From NCBI RefSeq assembly GCF_019799925.1, contig NZ_JABGCG010000013.1:1-64000 (forward strand): a DNA stretch of 64,000 nt. Reading direction: 5' to 3'. The position numbers and the translations under genes are program-made. The notes below the pieces were generated by a model. It saw only the letters and a list, made by a program, of their open reading frames with translations, made no database searches and had not been told where the DNA came from. This document shows positions 54,759 to 63,005 of the stretch, piece by piece (the stretch's first letter is position 1; every line of letters starts with the position of its first letter). The DNA comes from Blastococcus sp. CPCC 205250 (GTDB taxonomy: Bacteria > Actinomycetota > Actinomycetes > Mycobacteriales > Geodermatophilaceae).

Positions 54759-55243
54759 GGGTTCTGCTCCAGGTCGTGGTCGACGACGACCGTGTCGGTG
54801 TACTCGCCGGTGCGCTGGCCGTCGACCAGTTCGAAACGGCGGTGGATCACCTGGACCTCGACCAGCGGCTCCGCGTCGGGGTGGCGCTCGGCGTAGGTGT
54901 CGGCGAGCAGGCCGAGCAGCTCGGGTTCCTCCTGCATCCGGGGCAACTGACCCTCGAACTCGGCCCGGCGCAGACCCACCTCGCCACCGGAGAGACGCAC
55001 CTCCTCACCGCTGCCGGTGAGGCCCACCACCCGGGTCGAGACGACGGGGGCGTTGGGGTCGGCGCGGGTCGAGTACATGCGGAAGGGGCCGAAGGGGAAG
55101 TCCGAGTCGTTGCCCCAGACGGTGCCGGTCATGACGACGGCGAACACCACGGCGGTGACAGCCAGCCGCACCCAGCGCGACGTGCGGGAGAGGCGCACCA
55201 CCTCCGTGGCAGCGGCGCTCTCGGCCGTGGAGAGCTGAGACAC
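54755..55243 (-). CDS. Single-TM partner protein of the HTTM-like gene
   Basis: 162 residues: one helix (LAVTAVVFAVVMTGTVWG, about 30-47) and an extracytoplasmic domain with DSDFPFGPFRMYSTRADP and PLVEVQVIHRRFELVDGQ. No named family recognised; the MYSTR-type string and gene pairing recur in my memory of actinobacterial HTTM loci. The start is GTG 55243 (55246 possible), 6 bases after a TACGAT box. Upstream in-frame starts extend into promoter DNA and are rejected. Confidence 0.6.
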   Translation of the reverse strand: MSQLSTAESAAATEVVRLSRTSRWVRLAVTAVVFAVVMTGTVWGNDSDFPFGPFRMYSTRADPNAPVVSTRVVGLTGSGEEVRLSGGEVGLRRAEFEGQLPRMQEEPELLGLLADTYAERHPDAEPLVEVQVIHRRFELVDGQRTGEYTDTVVVDHDLEQNP

Positions 55244-55249
55244 CACGAC

Positions 55250-55255
55250 ATCGTA
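55250..55255 (-). promoter_or_regulatory. -10 box TACGAT for the HTTM operon
   Basis: On the minus strand the hexamer ends 6 bases before GTG 55243, leaderless spacing. Confidence 0.45.
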
Positions 55256-55376
55256 GGATCGGCGCCCGTCCAGACGGGTCACCGACGCGTGCCTGGGCAC
55301 CGCCCCCGGGTCCGGCCCGCGGTCGCTGTCCCGCGCCTCCGGTGCCACCACCAGCAACGACGCCGGGAGCGCCCAC

Positions 55377-55883
55377 ATGCAGTTCGGTCGGTACTACGAG
55401 GAGTTCGAGGTCGGGGCGGTCTACAAGCACTGGCCCGGCAAGACGGTCACCGAGTACGACGACCACCTGTTCTGCCTCATCACCATGAACCACCACCCGC
55501 TGCACCTGGACACGCACTACGCAGGGGAGACGACCGACTTCGGCAAGAACGTCGTCGTCGGCAACTACATCTACTCGCTGCTGCTGGGCATGAGCGTCGC
55601 CGACGTCTCCGGCAAGGCGATCGCCAACCTCGAGGTCGAGTCGCTGCGGCACGTCGCGCCGACCTTCCACGGCGACACCATCTACGGCGAGACGACGGTC
55701 CTGGACAAGACCGAGTCGAAGTCCAAGGACGACCGCGGCGTCGTCTACGTCGAGACCATCGGCTACAAGCAGGACGGCACCGTCGTCTGCATCTTCCGGC
55801 GCAAGGTGATGGTGCCCAAGCGCAGCTACGGCGATGCCCGGGGCGGCGAGCAGCCCGGCCGCCCGGTGCCGACGCCCCGCTGA
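55377..55883 (+). CDS. MaoC-like hydratase
   Basis: 168-residue hot-dog fold enoyl-CoA hydratase-type protein: GRYYEEFEVGAVYKHWPGKTVTEYDDHLF at the start, the substrate-binding NHHPLHLDTHYA (the Asp/His hydratase dyad occurs as NHHPLH here), NYIYSLLLGMSV, VAPTFHGDTIYGETTV and CIFRRKVMVPKR. It resembles mesaconyl-CoA hydratase-type MaoC proteins. A GGGAG site precedes the ATG. It stands alone, divergent from the HTTM pair. Confidence 0.85.
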   Translation: MQFGRYYEEFEVGAVYKHWPGKTVTEYDDHLFCLITMNHHPLHLDTHYAGETTDFGKNVVVGNYIYSLLLGMSVADVSGKAIANLEVESLRHVAPTFHGDTIYGETTVLDKTESKSKDDRGVVYVETIGYKQDGTVVCIFRRKVMVPKRSYGDARGGEQPGRPVPTPR

Positions 55884-55903
55884 CGCCGCGCTGATGCCGC
55901 GGG

Positions 55904-55929
55904 CCGGCGGCGGTCGCACCCGCCGCCGG
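55904..55929. terminator. Bidirectional hairpin terminator
   Basis: A 10-bp perfect stem (CCGGCGGCGG / CCGCCGCCGG) with a 6-base loop between the convergent MaoC and NUDIX stops. Confidence 0.65.
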
Positions 55930-55943
55930 TCTCCCGCCGGGGA

Positions 55944-56471
55944 TCAGCGGGGCAGCACGCCCCAGCTGCCCAGGCTCTCGAGCAGACCGTCGGTGCAGGA
56001 CAGCTCCGCGAGGTCGGCGGCGGTGGCGAACACGACGTCGTCGGCGTCGTCGCCGGCCACGGGGACGGCTGCCGGGTCGAGCAGGGCGCAGGCCAGGTCC
56101 ACGACGTCGTAGAGGACGCCCGGACCGGGGACGCGCACCCGCCCGACCACCGCGCCGGCGCGCACCGGCAGGCCGGTCTCCTCGAGGACCTCCCGCTCGA
56201 CGGCGGTGGTCAGCGACTCGCCGGGCTCCACCCGGCCGCCGGGCACCGACCAGCGCCCGCGGCCGGGCTCGGTGCCCCGCCGGATGAGCAGCAGCCGGCC
56301 GGCGCTGTCGTGCACCACCGCCCCCACACAGGCCACCACGGCCGGGGGTGCATGGACACCCGACGCAGCCGGGGAGGCGCCGCCCACGTCGCCGTCGCCC
56401 GAGGCGCCGCCCACGTCGCCGTCGCCCGAGGGGCCGCCCACCGGCGCGGCGGGGAGGTCCTCGGCGGGCAC
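55944..56471 (-). CDS. NUDIX hydrolase
   Basis: 175 residues. Residues about 35-165 are a NUDIX fold with the box GGRVEPGESLTTAVEREVLEE (Gx5Ex7REVxEE satisfied in GRVEPGESLTTAVEREVLEETG). The start GTG 56471 is 7 bases after a TAGCGT box. The N-terminus carries a 9-residue repeat (SGDGDVGGA, two copies) from a 27-bp DNA repeat. Substrate unknown; the MutT-like class hydrolyses nucleoside diphosphate compounds. Confidence 0.85.
   Translation of the reverse strand: MPAEDLPAAPVGGPSGDGDVGGASGDGDVGGASPAASGVHAPPAVVACVGAVVHDSAGRLLLIRRGTEPGRGRWSVPGGRVEPGESLTTAVEREVLEETGLPVRAGAVVGRVRVPGPGVLYDVVDLACALLDPAAVPVAGDDADDVVFATAADLAELSCTDGLLESLGSWGVLPR
56374..56440. repeat. 27-bp in-frame tandem repeat inside the NUDIX gene
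   Basis: Copies at 56374-56400 and 56401-56427 are identical; a partial third copy with one change covers 56428-56440. The 27-bp length keeps the reading frame. Confidence 0.9.
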
Positions 56472-56478
56472 GTGGCGG

Positions 56479-56484
56479 ACGCTA
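56479..56484 (-). promoter_or_regulatory. -10 box TAGCGT for the NUDIX gene
   Basis: On the minus strand it ends 7 bases before GTG 56471 and argues for that start over ATG 56507, which lies upstream of the box. Confidence 0.5.
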
Positions 56485-56545
56485 CGCCGTGGCCACCGCG
56501 CCCTCATGCTTGACGAACCCCCACGCCCCCAGGACGGTGTCTGCG

Positions 56546-57169
56546 ATGAGTGCCTCCCCGGTCTGCCCCCGCTGCGGCGAGCGCCTCGCCGTCCGCCCCG
56601 GGGACTCGGCCCAGGCCTGGTGCCACGTCCACGGGGCGGTGACGCCCCTGCACCACACGGCGCTCATCGCCCACGACGCCATCGCCGCGGTCACCGCCGA
56701 CGCCCGCGTGCCGGCGTGGGTGCCCGACCCGATGCCGGCCGGCTGGTCGGTCACGGGCATGGCCTGGGGCGGTGAGCCGGGGGCCCGCGCCATCGTCGTC
56801 GACTGCGCCGGGCCCGCGCCGCTGGGCGGCTCCGCCGAGCTCGTCCTCGTCGCCGAGGAGCCCGGCACCGGGGTGGGCTGCGGCTACGCCGGGCTGCCCG
56901 GCCTGGACCCCGGCGACGTCATCACCGGCCCCTCCTCGGCCGCCGTCGAGGCGGCCGGCCAGCGGGCGCCGCTGTGGGCCGTGCCGACCACCGACGACCG
57001 CGCGGCGTTCGTGGGCGAGGCCTACGGCGTGTGGCTGTGGCTGGTCATGTGGCCGATGTCGGCGGCGTGGCTGCTCGCCGAGGAACTGGAGCTCCTGGAC
57101 CTGCGCGACCGCGTGTACCCCGACCTCCCGCTCGGCCCGCCGAGCGAGCACCTGCTGCCCGGCAGCTAG
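56546..57169 (+). CDS. DUF6758-like protein
   Basis: 207 residues: an N-terminal zinc-ribbon-like segment (CPRCGERLAV...AWCHVHG), then a domain with VPAWVPDPMPAGWSVTGMAWGGE and VGCGYAGLPGLDPGDVITG, and a hydrophobic stretch (AYGVWLWLVMWPMSAAWLLAEEL). I assign DUF6758 from memory; function unknown. An alternative GTG start lies at 56537. Confidence 0.65.
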   Translation: MSASPVCPRCGERLAVRPGDSAQAWCHVHGAVTPLHHTALIAHDAIAAVTADARVPAWVPDPMPAGWSVTGMAWGGEPGARAIVVDCAGPAPLGGSAELVLVAEEPGTGVGCGYAGLPGLDPGDVITGPSSAAVEAAGQRAPLWAVPTTDDRAAFVGEAYGVWLWLVMWPMSAAWLLAEELELLDLRDRVYPDLPLGPPSEHLLPGS

Positions 57170-57245
57170 CGGACCGCAGCGCCTCGGATCACGGTCGGCG
57201 TGTCTCCGGCCGGGGCCCCTGGGGTGCGTGTTACCCATGTGGCCG

Positions 57246-57269
57246 GCCCGCCGGGCCACCCCGGCGGGC
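57246..57269 (+). terminator. 10-bp hairpin upstream of the small membrane protein gene
   Basis: GCCCGCCGGG / CCCGGCGGGC with a 4-base loop. It probably ends the DUF6758 transcript, or forms a leader stem for the following gene. Confidence 0.5.
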
Positions 57270-57307
57270 GCCCTCCGCCGGTGCCCTCAGCACCTGCGGA
57301 GGTGGCG

Positions 57308-57466
57308 GTGAACCTCAAGAAGGTCATCACCTGGCTGGTCGTCGCCTTCGTCGTCTTCTACGTCATCCAGGCGCCGGAGAAGTCGGCGGAGATCGTCAAG
57401 AGCGCGGGGGAGACCCTCGGTGACGCCGCGTCCTCGCTGGCCGACTTCGTCGGGTCGCTCGTCTAG
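57308..57466 (+). CDS. Small single-TM protein
   Basis: 52 residues: LKKVITWLVVAFVVFYVIQAP is one membrane helix, followed by an amphipathic stretch AEIVKSAGETLGDAASSLADFVGSL. The GTG at 57308 has GGAGGT 5 bases upstream. It lies 6 bases before the PH-domain gene, so the two are co-expressed. Conserved with that neighbour in actinobacteria, as far as I recall. Confidence 0.75.
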   Translation: MNLKKVITWLVVAFVVFYVIQAPEKSAEIVKSAGETLGDAASSLADFVGSLV

Positions 57467-57472
57467 GCCCGC

Positions 57473-58129
57473 GTGACCGACCCGGCCCCCGACCACCGTC
57501 CCGAGCGGTGGCGCAAGGACGCGGCCAAGTACCTGCTGCCCGGTGAGCAGCCGCCCGTCGTCGCCACCCGGCGGCACTGGGCGGTGCTCATCCTGCCCGC
57601 GCTCAAGGCGCTGCCGGTGCTGGCCCTCGGCGGCTGGCTGCTCGCGCTCGACCCGGACAACCGGATCACCAGCACCGCCGGCCTGCTCGTCGTCGCGGCC
57701 GCGCTGGTCTTCCTCGCGCTGCGCGCGGGCGAGTGGTGGATGCGCCACTTCATCGTCACCAACCGCCGGGTGCTGCTGACCAGCGGCATCGTCGTCCGCA
57801 CCGTGGCCCTGCTGCCGCTGCGCCGGATCACCGACCTCACCTGGAAGGAGACCCTGCTCGGCCAGCTGCTGGGCTACGGCACCTTCCGTTTCGAGTCCGC
57901 CGGTCAGCAGCAGGCGCTGTCGGAGATCACCTTCCTGCCCCAGGCCGACGTGCTCTACCGCCGGGTGAGCCAGCTGCTGTTCGGCGTCGAGGGTGTCGAG
58001 GACGAGGAGGATGGCGGCGTCGAGCCCGTGGCCCAGCAGCGCACCGGGGAGCCGAGCGGGGCACCCACCGACGAGCCGGCCGGACGGCGGGACACCCAGC
58101 CCATCCCGCGCCCGCCGCAGGCCTCCTGA
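57473..58129 (+). CDS. PH-domain (YdbS-like) membrane protein
   Basis: 218 residues: a soluble N-terminus (YLLPGEQPPVVATRRHWAVL), two adjacent membrane helices (about 48-85), then a bacterial PH domain (MRHFIVTNRRVLLTSGIVVRT, LPLRRITDLTWKETLLG, YGTFRFESAGQQQALSEITFL). The C-terminal 45 residues are an acidic/Pro-rich tail. The domain probably mediates protein contacts at the membrane; function unknown. Confidence 0.85.
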   Translation: MTDPAPDHRPERWRKDAAKYLLPGEQPPVVATRRHWAVLILPALKALPVLALGGWLLALDPDNRITSTAGLLVVAAALVFLALRAGEWWMRHFIVTNRRVLLTSGIVVRTVALLPLRRITDLTWKETLLGQLLGYGTFRFESAGQQQALSEITFLPQADVLYRRVSQLLFGVEGVEDEEDGGVEPVAQQRTGEPSGAPTDEPAGRRDTQPIPRPPQAS

Positions 58130-58164
58130 CCGCGCCCCCGGCACGTACGGCAGGCTGACCGGCG

Positions 58165-59022
58165 ATGCGGATCGACCTGCACACCCACTCCTCGGTCTCC
58201 GACGGCACGCAGACGCCGGCCGAGCTCCTCGCCACGGCGCGCGACGCCGGGCTCGACGTCGTCGCCCTCACCGACCACGACACCACCGACGGGTGGGCGG
58301 CGGCCGCGCAGGCCCGCCCGCGCGGGCTGACCGTCGTCCCCGGCATGGAGCTGTCCTGCCGGTGGATGCGGGCCCCGGGCAACCCGATCAGCCTCCACCT
58401 GCTGGCCTACCTGTTCGACCCCGCGCACCCCGCCCTCGCGGCCGAGCGCGCGCGGCTGCGCGAGGAGCGGCTGAGCCGCGGCGAGCGGATCGTCACGGCC
58501 CTGGCCGCGGCCGGCTACCCGGTCGAGTGGACCCGGATCGTCGCCGCCTCCGCCGGCGGGGTCGTCGGCCGGCCGCACGTGGCCCGTGCCCTGGTCGACG
58601 CCGGCGTCGTCGGCTCGGTCGACGAGGCCTTCGCCGACCTGCTGCACCACCGCAGCCCGTACTACGTGGCCAAGGCCGACACCGACGTCCTCGACGGCAT
58701 CCGGCTGGTCCGCGCGGCCGGCGGGGTGCCGGTCTTCGCCCACGGCCTGGCCACCAAGCGCGGCCGCGTGGTCGACGACGACGCGATCGCCGCCATGGCC
58801 GAGGCCGGGCTGCTCGGCCTCGAGGTCGACCACCCCGACCACAGCGGGTCCGAGCGCGCCCACCTGCGCGGCCTGGCCGCCGACCTCGAGCTGCTGGTCA
58901 CCGGCTCCAGCGACTACCACGGCAGCAACAAGACGACGCCGATCGCCGCCTGCACCACCGCGCCGGACCAGCTGGAGGCCCTCCTCGCCGCCGGTACCGG
59001 CAGCGCCCCGCTGACCGACTGA
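58165..59022 (+). CDS. PHP-domain phosphoesterase (TrpH/RNase AM-like)
   Basis: 285 residues: the metal ligands of the PHP fold appear in order as IDLHTHSSVSDG, LTDHDTTDGWAAA, GMELSC, RPHVARALVDAG, FAHGLATK and GSSDYHGSNK. Related enzymes dephosphorylate nucleotide 3',5'-bisphosphates or trim RNA from the 5' end. Full length. It follows the PH gene by 35 bases and may share a transcript. Confidence 0.88.
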   Translation: MRIDLHTHSSVSDGTQTPAELLATARDAGLDVVALTDHDTTDGWAAAAQARPRGLTVVPGMELSCRWMRAPGNPISLHLLAYLFDPAHPALAAERARLREERLSRGERIVTALAAAGYPVEWTRIVAASAGGVVGRPHVARALVDAGVVGSVDEAFADLLHHRSPYYVAKADTDVLDGIRLVRAAGGVPVFAHGLATKRGRVVDDDAIAAMAEAGLLGLEVDHPDHSGSERAHLRGLAADLELLVTGSSDYHGSNKTTPIAACTTAPDQLEALLAAGTGSAPLTD

Positions 59023-59048
59023 CCCGCCGGGCCGTCGGCATGCGCGGC

Positions 59049-59054
59049 TAGCGT
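59049..59054 (+). promoter_or_regulatory. -10 box TAGCGT for the RecB-like nuclease
   Basis: TAGCGT ends 7 bases before the ATG at 59062; leaderless spacing. Confidence 0.55.
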
Positions 59055-59061
59055 GGGAGCC

Positions 59062-59916
59062 ATGGCGAGCGGACAGCTGGAGATGCCCGGCATGCCCCGC
59101 CGGCTGTTCGCGGCCACGCCCAGCAAGCTGGCCACCTTCACCGACTGCCCGCGCCGCTACCGGCACGCCTACCTGGACCGGCCGACCCCGCCGAAGGGTC
59201 CGGCGTGGGCGCACAACTCCGTCGGCTCGGGGGTGCACGCCGCCCTGCGGTCGTGGTGGGAGCTGCCGCTGCGGGAGCGCACGGCGGCCGCGGCCCGGCA
59301 GCTGCTGTACGGCGTGTGGTCACCCGCCGGGTTCCGCGACGCCGACCAGGCCCAGCGGTGGCGCGCCCGGGCCGCGGGCTGGATCACCGACTACGTGACC
59401 GGGCTCGACCCGGCCGAGGAGCCGGTCGGCACCGAGCGCCAGGTGGCCGCCACCACCGAGCGGCTGGCGCTGTCGGGGCGGATCGACCGGATCGACCAGC
59501 GCGGCGACGAGCTGGTGGTCGTCGACTACAAGACCGGCCGGGTGCCGAGCAGCGAGGACGAGGCCCGCGGCTCGACCGCGCTGGCCACCTACGTGCTCGG
59601 CGTCCGCCGCACGCTGCGCCGCCCGTGCAGCCGGGTGGAGCTGCACCACCTGCCCTCGGGCACCGTGGCGGCCTTCGAGCACACCGACCGGTCCCTGGCC
59701 AACCACGTGCGCCGCGCCGAGGACACGGCCGAGGACATCGAGCGGGCCACCGCGGCGCTGCACGAGGGGGAGGACGCCGACGCGGCCTTCCCCGCGGTGC
59801 CGGGGCGGCAGTGCGGCTGGTGCGACTTCCGCTCCAGCTGCGCACCGGGCCGGGCGGCCGGCCCGCAGCCCGAGACCTGGGCCTTCCTCGCCGAGGAGCA
59901 GCCGGCCCCGTCCTGA
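59062..59916 (+). CDS. RecB-family PD-(D/E)XK nuclease with probable iron-sulfur cluster
   Basis: 284 residues: SKLATFTDCPRRYRHAYL opens the domain, then the catalytic GRIDRIDQRGDELVVVDYKTGR with Asp, Asp and Lys, and the C-terminal RQCGWCDFRSSC. With the N-terminal Cys this gives four Cys in the AddB/Cas4-type 4Fe-4S arrangement. No Cas genes are nearby, so a DNA repair or processing role is more likely than CRISPR adaptation. Confidence 0.87.
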   Translation: MASGQLEMPGMPRRLFAATPSKLATFTDCPRRYRHAYLDRPTPPKGPAWAHNSVGSGVHAALRSWWELPLRERTAAAARQLLYGVWSPAGFRDADQAQRWRARAAGWITDYVTGLDPAEEPVGTERQVAATTERLALSGRIDRIDQRGDELVVVDYKTGRVPSSEDEARGSTALATYVLGVRRTLRRPCSRVELHHLPSGTVAAFEHTDRSLANHVRRAEDTAEDIERATAALHEGEDADAAFPAVPGRQCGWCDFRSSCAPGRAAGPQPETWAFLAEEQPAPS

Positions 59917-59941
59917 GCGCCCGGGCGGGGAGGCCCGAGCC

Positions 59942-60826
59942 TCAGGCGCTGACCGGCGCCGCCTCCGCCGTCCGCTCGAAGCCGGCCCGCACGATCGGGG
60001 ACTGCCGCACCCGGACCGGCAGCGCGAGCAGCCCCTGCCGGAACGCCCGCAGCGCCCCGGTGGCCGCGGCGTCGGTGAGGCCCAGGCCGGGCATCGAGAA
60101 CATCTGCCGCGCCCAGACCGGCAGCAGGGCGAACCCGAGCGTGGCCAGCCCGCCCCACGCCGGCCGGGCCGGGGTGAGCAGCTGCACCCAGGTCGGCATC
60201 GGCGGCAGGAGCAGCGTCCGGACGGCGTCGCGCGCCGCGGAGGTCGCCGCCAGCGAGGGACGCATGTCGGCGAAGTAGGCGTCCAGTGCGGCGACGGTGC
60301 GGGGCACGGTGTCCTCGGGCACCCCGACCAGGACGGCGGCGGTCACCTGCTCGGCCACGTAGCGGTCGGCGTCGTCGTCGGTCAGCGGCACCCCGGCCCG
60401 TCGGGCGGTCGTCAGCAGCGAGTCGACCTCGCAGTTGTGCACCCACAGCAGCAGGTCGGGGTCGTCGACCCGGTAGGCCCGCCCGCTGCCCTCCTCGACG
60501 CCGCCCAGCTGGCGGTGCAAACCGCGCACCCGGGCGACCATCCGGCGGGCCTCGGTGCGGGTGCCGAAGGTCAGGGTCTCGACGTACTGGCCGGTGCGGA
60601 TCAGCCGCTGCCACGGTTCGTCGCGGAACGCCGCGGAGTTGCGCGCGACGCCGTCCATGGCGACCGGGTGCAGGGCCTGCAGCATGAGCGCGCGCAGCCC
60701 GCCGGCCGAGTAGCTGGGATCGGCGTGGATCCGCCAGGTGACGCTGTCGGGCCCGAAGAACCCGCGGTGCTCCTCCTCGGGCGTCCAGTCGCCGGGGCCG
60801 GGCAGCGGCGTCCGGTAGCCGGTCAC
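59942..60826 (-). CDS. Oxygenase MpaB-like (DUF2236) protein
   Basis: 294 residues: HRGFFGPDSVTWRIHADPS, MLQALHPVAMDGVARNSAAF with the conserved His, YVETLTFGTRTEARRMVARVRG, VDDPDLLLWVHNCEVDSLL and LLTPARPAWGGLATLGFALLPVW. This is the DUF2236 family, which includes latex-clearing protein and MpaB, heme-type oxygenases. Its GTG overlaps the upstream hydrolase stop (GTGA). Substrate unknown. Confidence 0.87.
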   Translation of the reverse strand: MTGYRTPLPGPGDWTPEEEHRGFFGPDSVTWRIHADPSYSAGGLRALMLQALHPVAMDGVARNSAAFRDEPWQRLIRTGQYVETLTFGTRTEARRMVARVRGLHRQLGGVEEGSGRAYRVDDPDLLLWVHNCEVDSLLTTARRAGVPLTDDDADRYVAEQVTAAVLVGVPEDTVPRTVAALDAYFADMRPSLAATSAARDAVRTLLLPPMPTWVQLLTPARPAWGGLATLGFALLPVWARQMFSMPGLGLTDAAATGALRAFRQGLLALPVRVRQSPIVRAGFERTAEAAPVSA

Positions 60827-61776
60827 GCGCGGCCCGCGGCCGTGGAGTCGGCGTCCTCGTCGGCCGGGGAGACCGAGACCGACGTCCAGAAGTCCAGGAC
60901 CACCCGCAGCGTCTCCGGCGGGTTCTCGATGGCGGGGGAGTGGATCGAGCCCGGGATCACCGCGTACCGGGCACCCAGGCGGCGCGCCATGTCGGCCTGC
61001 GCGGCCGGGGTCCAGGCGTCGTCGGCCACGCCGTGCGCCACGAGCACCGGGATGCCGGTGGCGGCCAGCTCGGCGACCCGGTCGGGCTCGGAGGTCATCG
61101 CGTCGGCCATGCCGCGCAGCCCCGCCGCGTCGTTGGCCAGGAAGCGGCGGCCGTAGAAGGCCCGGGTGGGCGCGGGCACCGCCTGCGCCTTGGGGTCGGT
61201 CATCGCCAGCTGCTCGAGGGTCTCGTGCACCAGCGGCACCCCGCCGGCGTCCAGCAGCGGCCCGAGGTGGTCGAGCAGCTCCACCCGCGGGCCGGTCAGC
61301 CGCCCCGGCCCGGACCCGAGGAGGGTGAGCGAGCGGAAGGCCGCGGGGTCGGCGAGGACGGCGGAGCGGGCCACGAGGCCGCCGAAGCTGTGGCCCAGCA
61401 GGTGCGGGACGCCGGTCTCGTCGGCGACCACGCGTGCCACGGCGAGCAGGTCCGCGCCCAGCTCGGCCACCGAGTAGCGCGCCGGGTCGTCGGGACCGGG
61501 GGACTCGAACTGGCCGCGCTGGTCGACGGCGACGACCCGGTAGCCGGCGGCGCACAGCGGGGCCAGCAGCGGGGCGAAGTCCTCCTTGCTGCCGGTGTAC
61601 CCGGCGACCATGAGCACCGTGCCGCGCTCGCCGTCGCCGCCGGTGTCCAACGCGGCCAGCGGTCCGGCGCCGCCGGCGAAGGTGCGCGGCGTCGCGTCGT
61701 GGTCGGCGAGCTGGCGCAGGTCGTCGGGGGCGATGGAGAGGGCGGTGCGGTCGTCGGAGCCGCCGGGCAGGACCAT
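60823..61776 (-). CDS. Alpha/beta hydrolase
   Basis: 317 residues: oxyanion region VLMVAGYTGSKEDF, the Asp-containing AVDQRGQFESP, nucleophile GHSFGGLVARSA (Ser in GHSFG), acid VLVAHGVADDAW and His in IPGSIHSPAIENP. Family members are lipases, epoxide hydrolases or haloperoxidase-like enzymes; the substrate cannot be read. It is coupled to the MpaB-like gene, so the two may act on the same lipid-like substrate. Confidence 0.87.
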   Translation of the reverse strand: MVLPGGSDDRTALSIAPDDLRQLADHDATPRTFAGGAGPLAALDTGGDGERGTVLMVAGYTGSKEDFAPLLAPLCAAGYRVVAVDQRGQFESPGPDDPARYSVAELGADLLAVARVVADETGVPHLLGHSFGGLVARSAVLADPAAFRSLTLLGSGPGRLTGPRVELLDHLGPLLDAGGVPLVHETLEQLAMTDPKAQAVPAPTRAFYGRRFLANDAAGLRGMADAMTSEPDRVAELAATGIPVLVAHGVADDAWTPAAQADMARRLGARYAVIPGSIHSPAIENPPETLRVVLDFWTSVSVSPADEDADSTAAGRA

Positions 61777-61818
61777 GTACCCAGTGAACCTCGCGCCGGG
61801 CGGGCGTGCCCGCCCGGC

Positions 61819-62997
61819 TCAGGAGGCGGCGAGCACCCGGTCGGCCAGCCGGTAGACCACCACGGGCCCGATGGTGGCCGCCCGGCCACCGGCGGGGAGG
61901 TCGCCGTCGACGGTGCTGCGGCCGGTCTCGACGCCGGTGCGGGCGACGCGGGAGACGAACCCGCCCTCCTCGGGCACGAGGACCGGCGGGTCGAGCACGT
62001 CCAGCGCCTTGTCGGGGCTGACGGCGGGCAGCCCGCGGGCCGGCAGCGACCAGAGCAGCTGCCCCGCGGACTGGTCGAGTGCCACGAGGGTGCCGCGCGC
62101 CCAGACGAAGAGGGTGCCGCCGCTCTCCACCGTGGCCGGCGGCGCGTCCTCCGGACCGGCGGGCGGCAGCGGGACGGCGGGCACGGGGGTGCCGGTGCCG
62201 GCCTGGAACAGCTGCACCTCGTCGCCGACGAGCACGGCCACGAGCCGGTCGGTGCCGGCGAGGGCGACGGGCGCCGACGGGGTGGGCGGCGCGACGTCGC
62301 GGCTCCACAGCTGGTCGCCGGTCCCGCGGTCGAGCCCCCACAGCCGGGTGGTGCCGTCGCAGGACTCGAGCAGGACGACGGCGGCGCTGCCGACGGCGCC
62401 GTCGTCGATCCGGCAGTCCTCGGACGCGTCGGCCCGCCAGCGCAGGGTGTCGCTGCCCGGGTCCACGACGACGACGCCGGTCGGCGCCGTGGCCAGCACC
62501 ATGCCCGGGGAGCTCGTCAGCGCGATGTCGGGACGCAGGCTGAGGTTGCGCGTCCACTGCCGGACGCCGGTCTCGGCGTCGAGGGCCACGGCCTCGTCGC
62601 AGCGGCCCGCGGTGGCGAATACGGCGATCGCGCGGCCCCCCACGGCGGTGACGTCGCAGAGGCGCGCGTTGGAGCGCGTGTAGTGCCAGGCCTCCTCGCC
62701 GGTGACCGCGTCGAGCGCCCGTACGCCGTGCGTGTCGCCGACGAGCACCCGCCCGGACTGCGCGGGGACCTCGGGCACCGGCTCGGCGTCGACCGACCAC
62801 ATGCCGGACAGGGCCGCGGCCGGCGTCCCCTCGGGGACGTCGGCCGGGCCGGCGGTCGTGCTCTCCGTCGCCGCGGCGTCGGACCCGCGCCACAGCAGCG
62901 CGGCCACGACCACCAGGGCGAGCGTGGCCGCGGTCCACACCCAGACCCGCAGCGGCGGGCGGCGCAGCCGGGGTGCGGTGGCCTGCCCCAGACCCAT
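61819..62997 (-). CDS. Membrane-anchored PQQ-like beta-propeller protein
   Basis: 392 residues: an N-terminal membrane anchor (VWVWTAATLALVVVAALLW, about 18-36) and an extracytoplasmic propeller with repeated VRALDAVTGEEAWHYTR, AVALDAETGVRQWTRN, LWGLDRGTGDQLWSRD and LVALDQSAGQLLWSLP blades. It lacks enzyme cofactor motifs, so it is probably a binding or scaffold protein. It corresponds to Rv3212 by position and starts 8 bases after the helicase stop. Confidence 0.8.
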   Translation of the reverse strand: MGLGQATAPRLRRPPLRVWVWTAATLALVVVAALLWRGSDAAATESTTAGPADVPEGTPAAALSGMWSVDAEPVPEVPAQSGRVLVGDTHGVRALDAVTGEEAWHYTRSNARLCDVTAVGGRAIAVFATAGRCDEAVALDAETGVRQWTRNLSLRPDIALTSSPGMVLATAPTGVVVVDPGSDTLRWRADASEDCRIDDGAVGSAAVVLLESCDGTTRLWGLDRGTGDQLWSRDVAPPTPSAPVALAGTDRLVAVLVGDEVQLFQAGTGTPVPAVPLPPAGPEDAPPATVESGGTLFVWARGTLVALDQSAGQLLWSLPARGLPAVSPDKALDVLDPPVLVPEEGGFVSRVARTGVETGRSTVDGDLPAGGRAATIGPVVVYRLADRVLAAS

Positions 62998-63005
62998 GCC
63001 GCTGC

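Noticed and set aside
59062..59916. RecB-like nuclease as Cas4
   Set aside because: No Cas1, Cas2 or array in the window; the sequence fits general RecB/AddB-type nucleases equally well.
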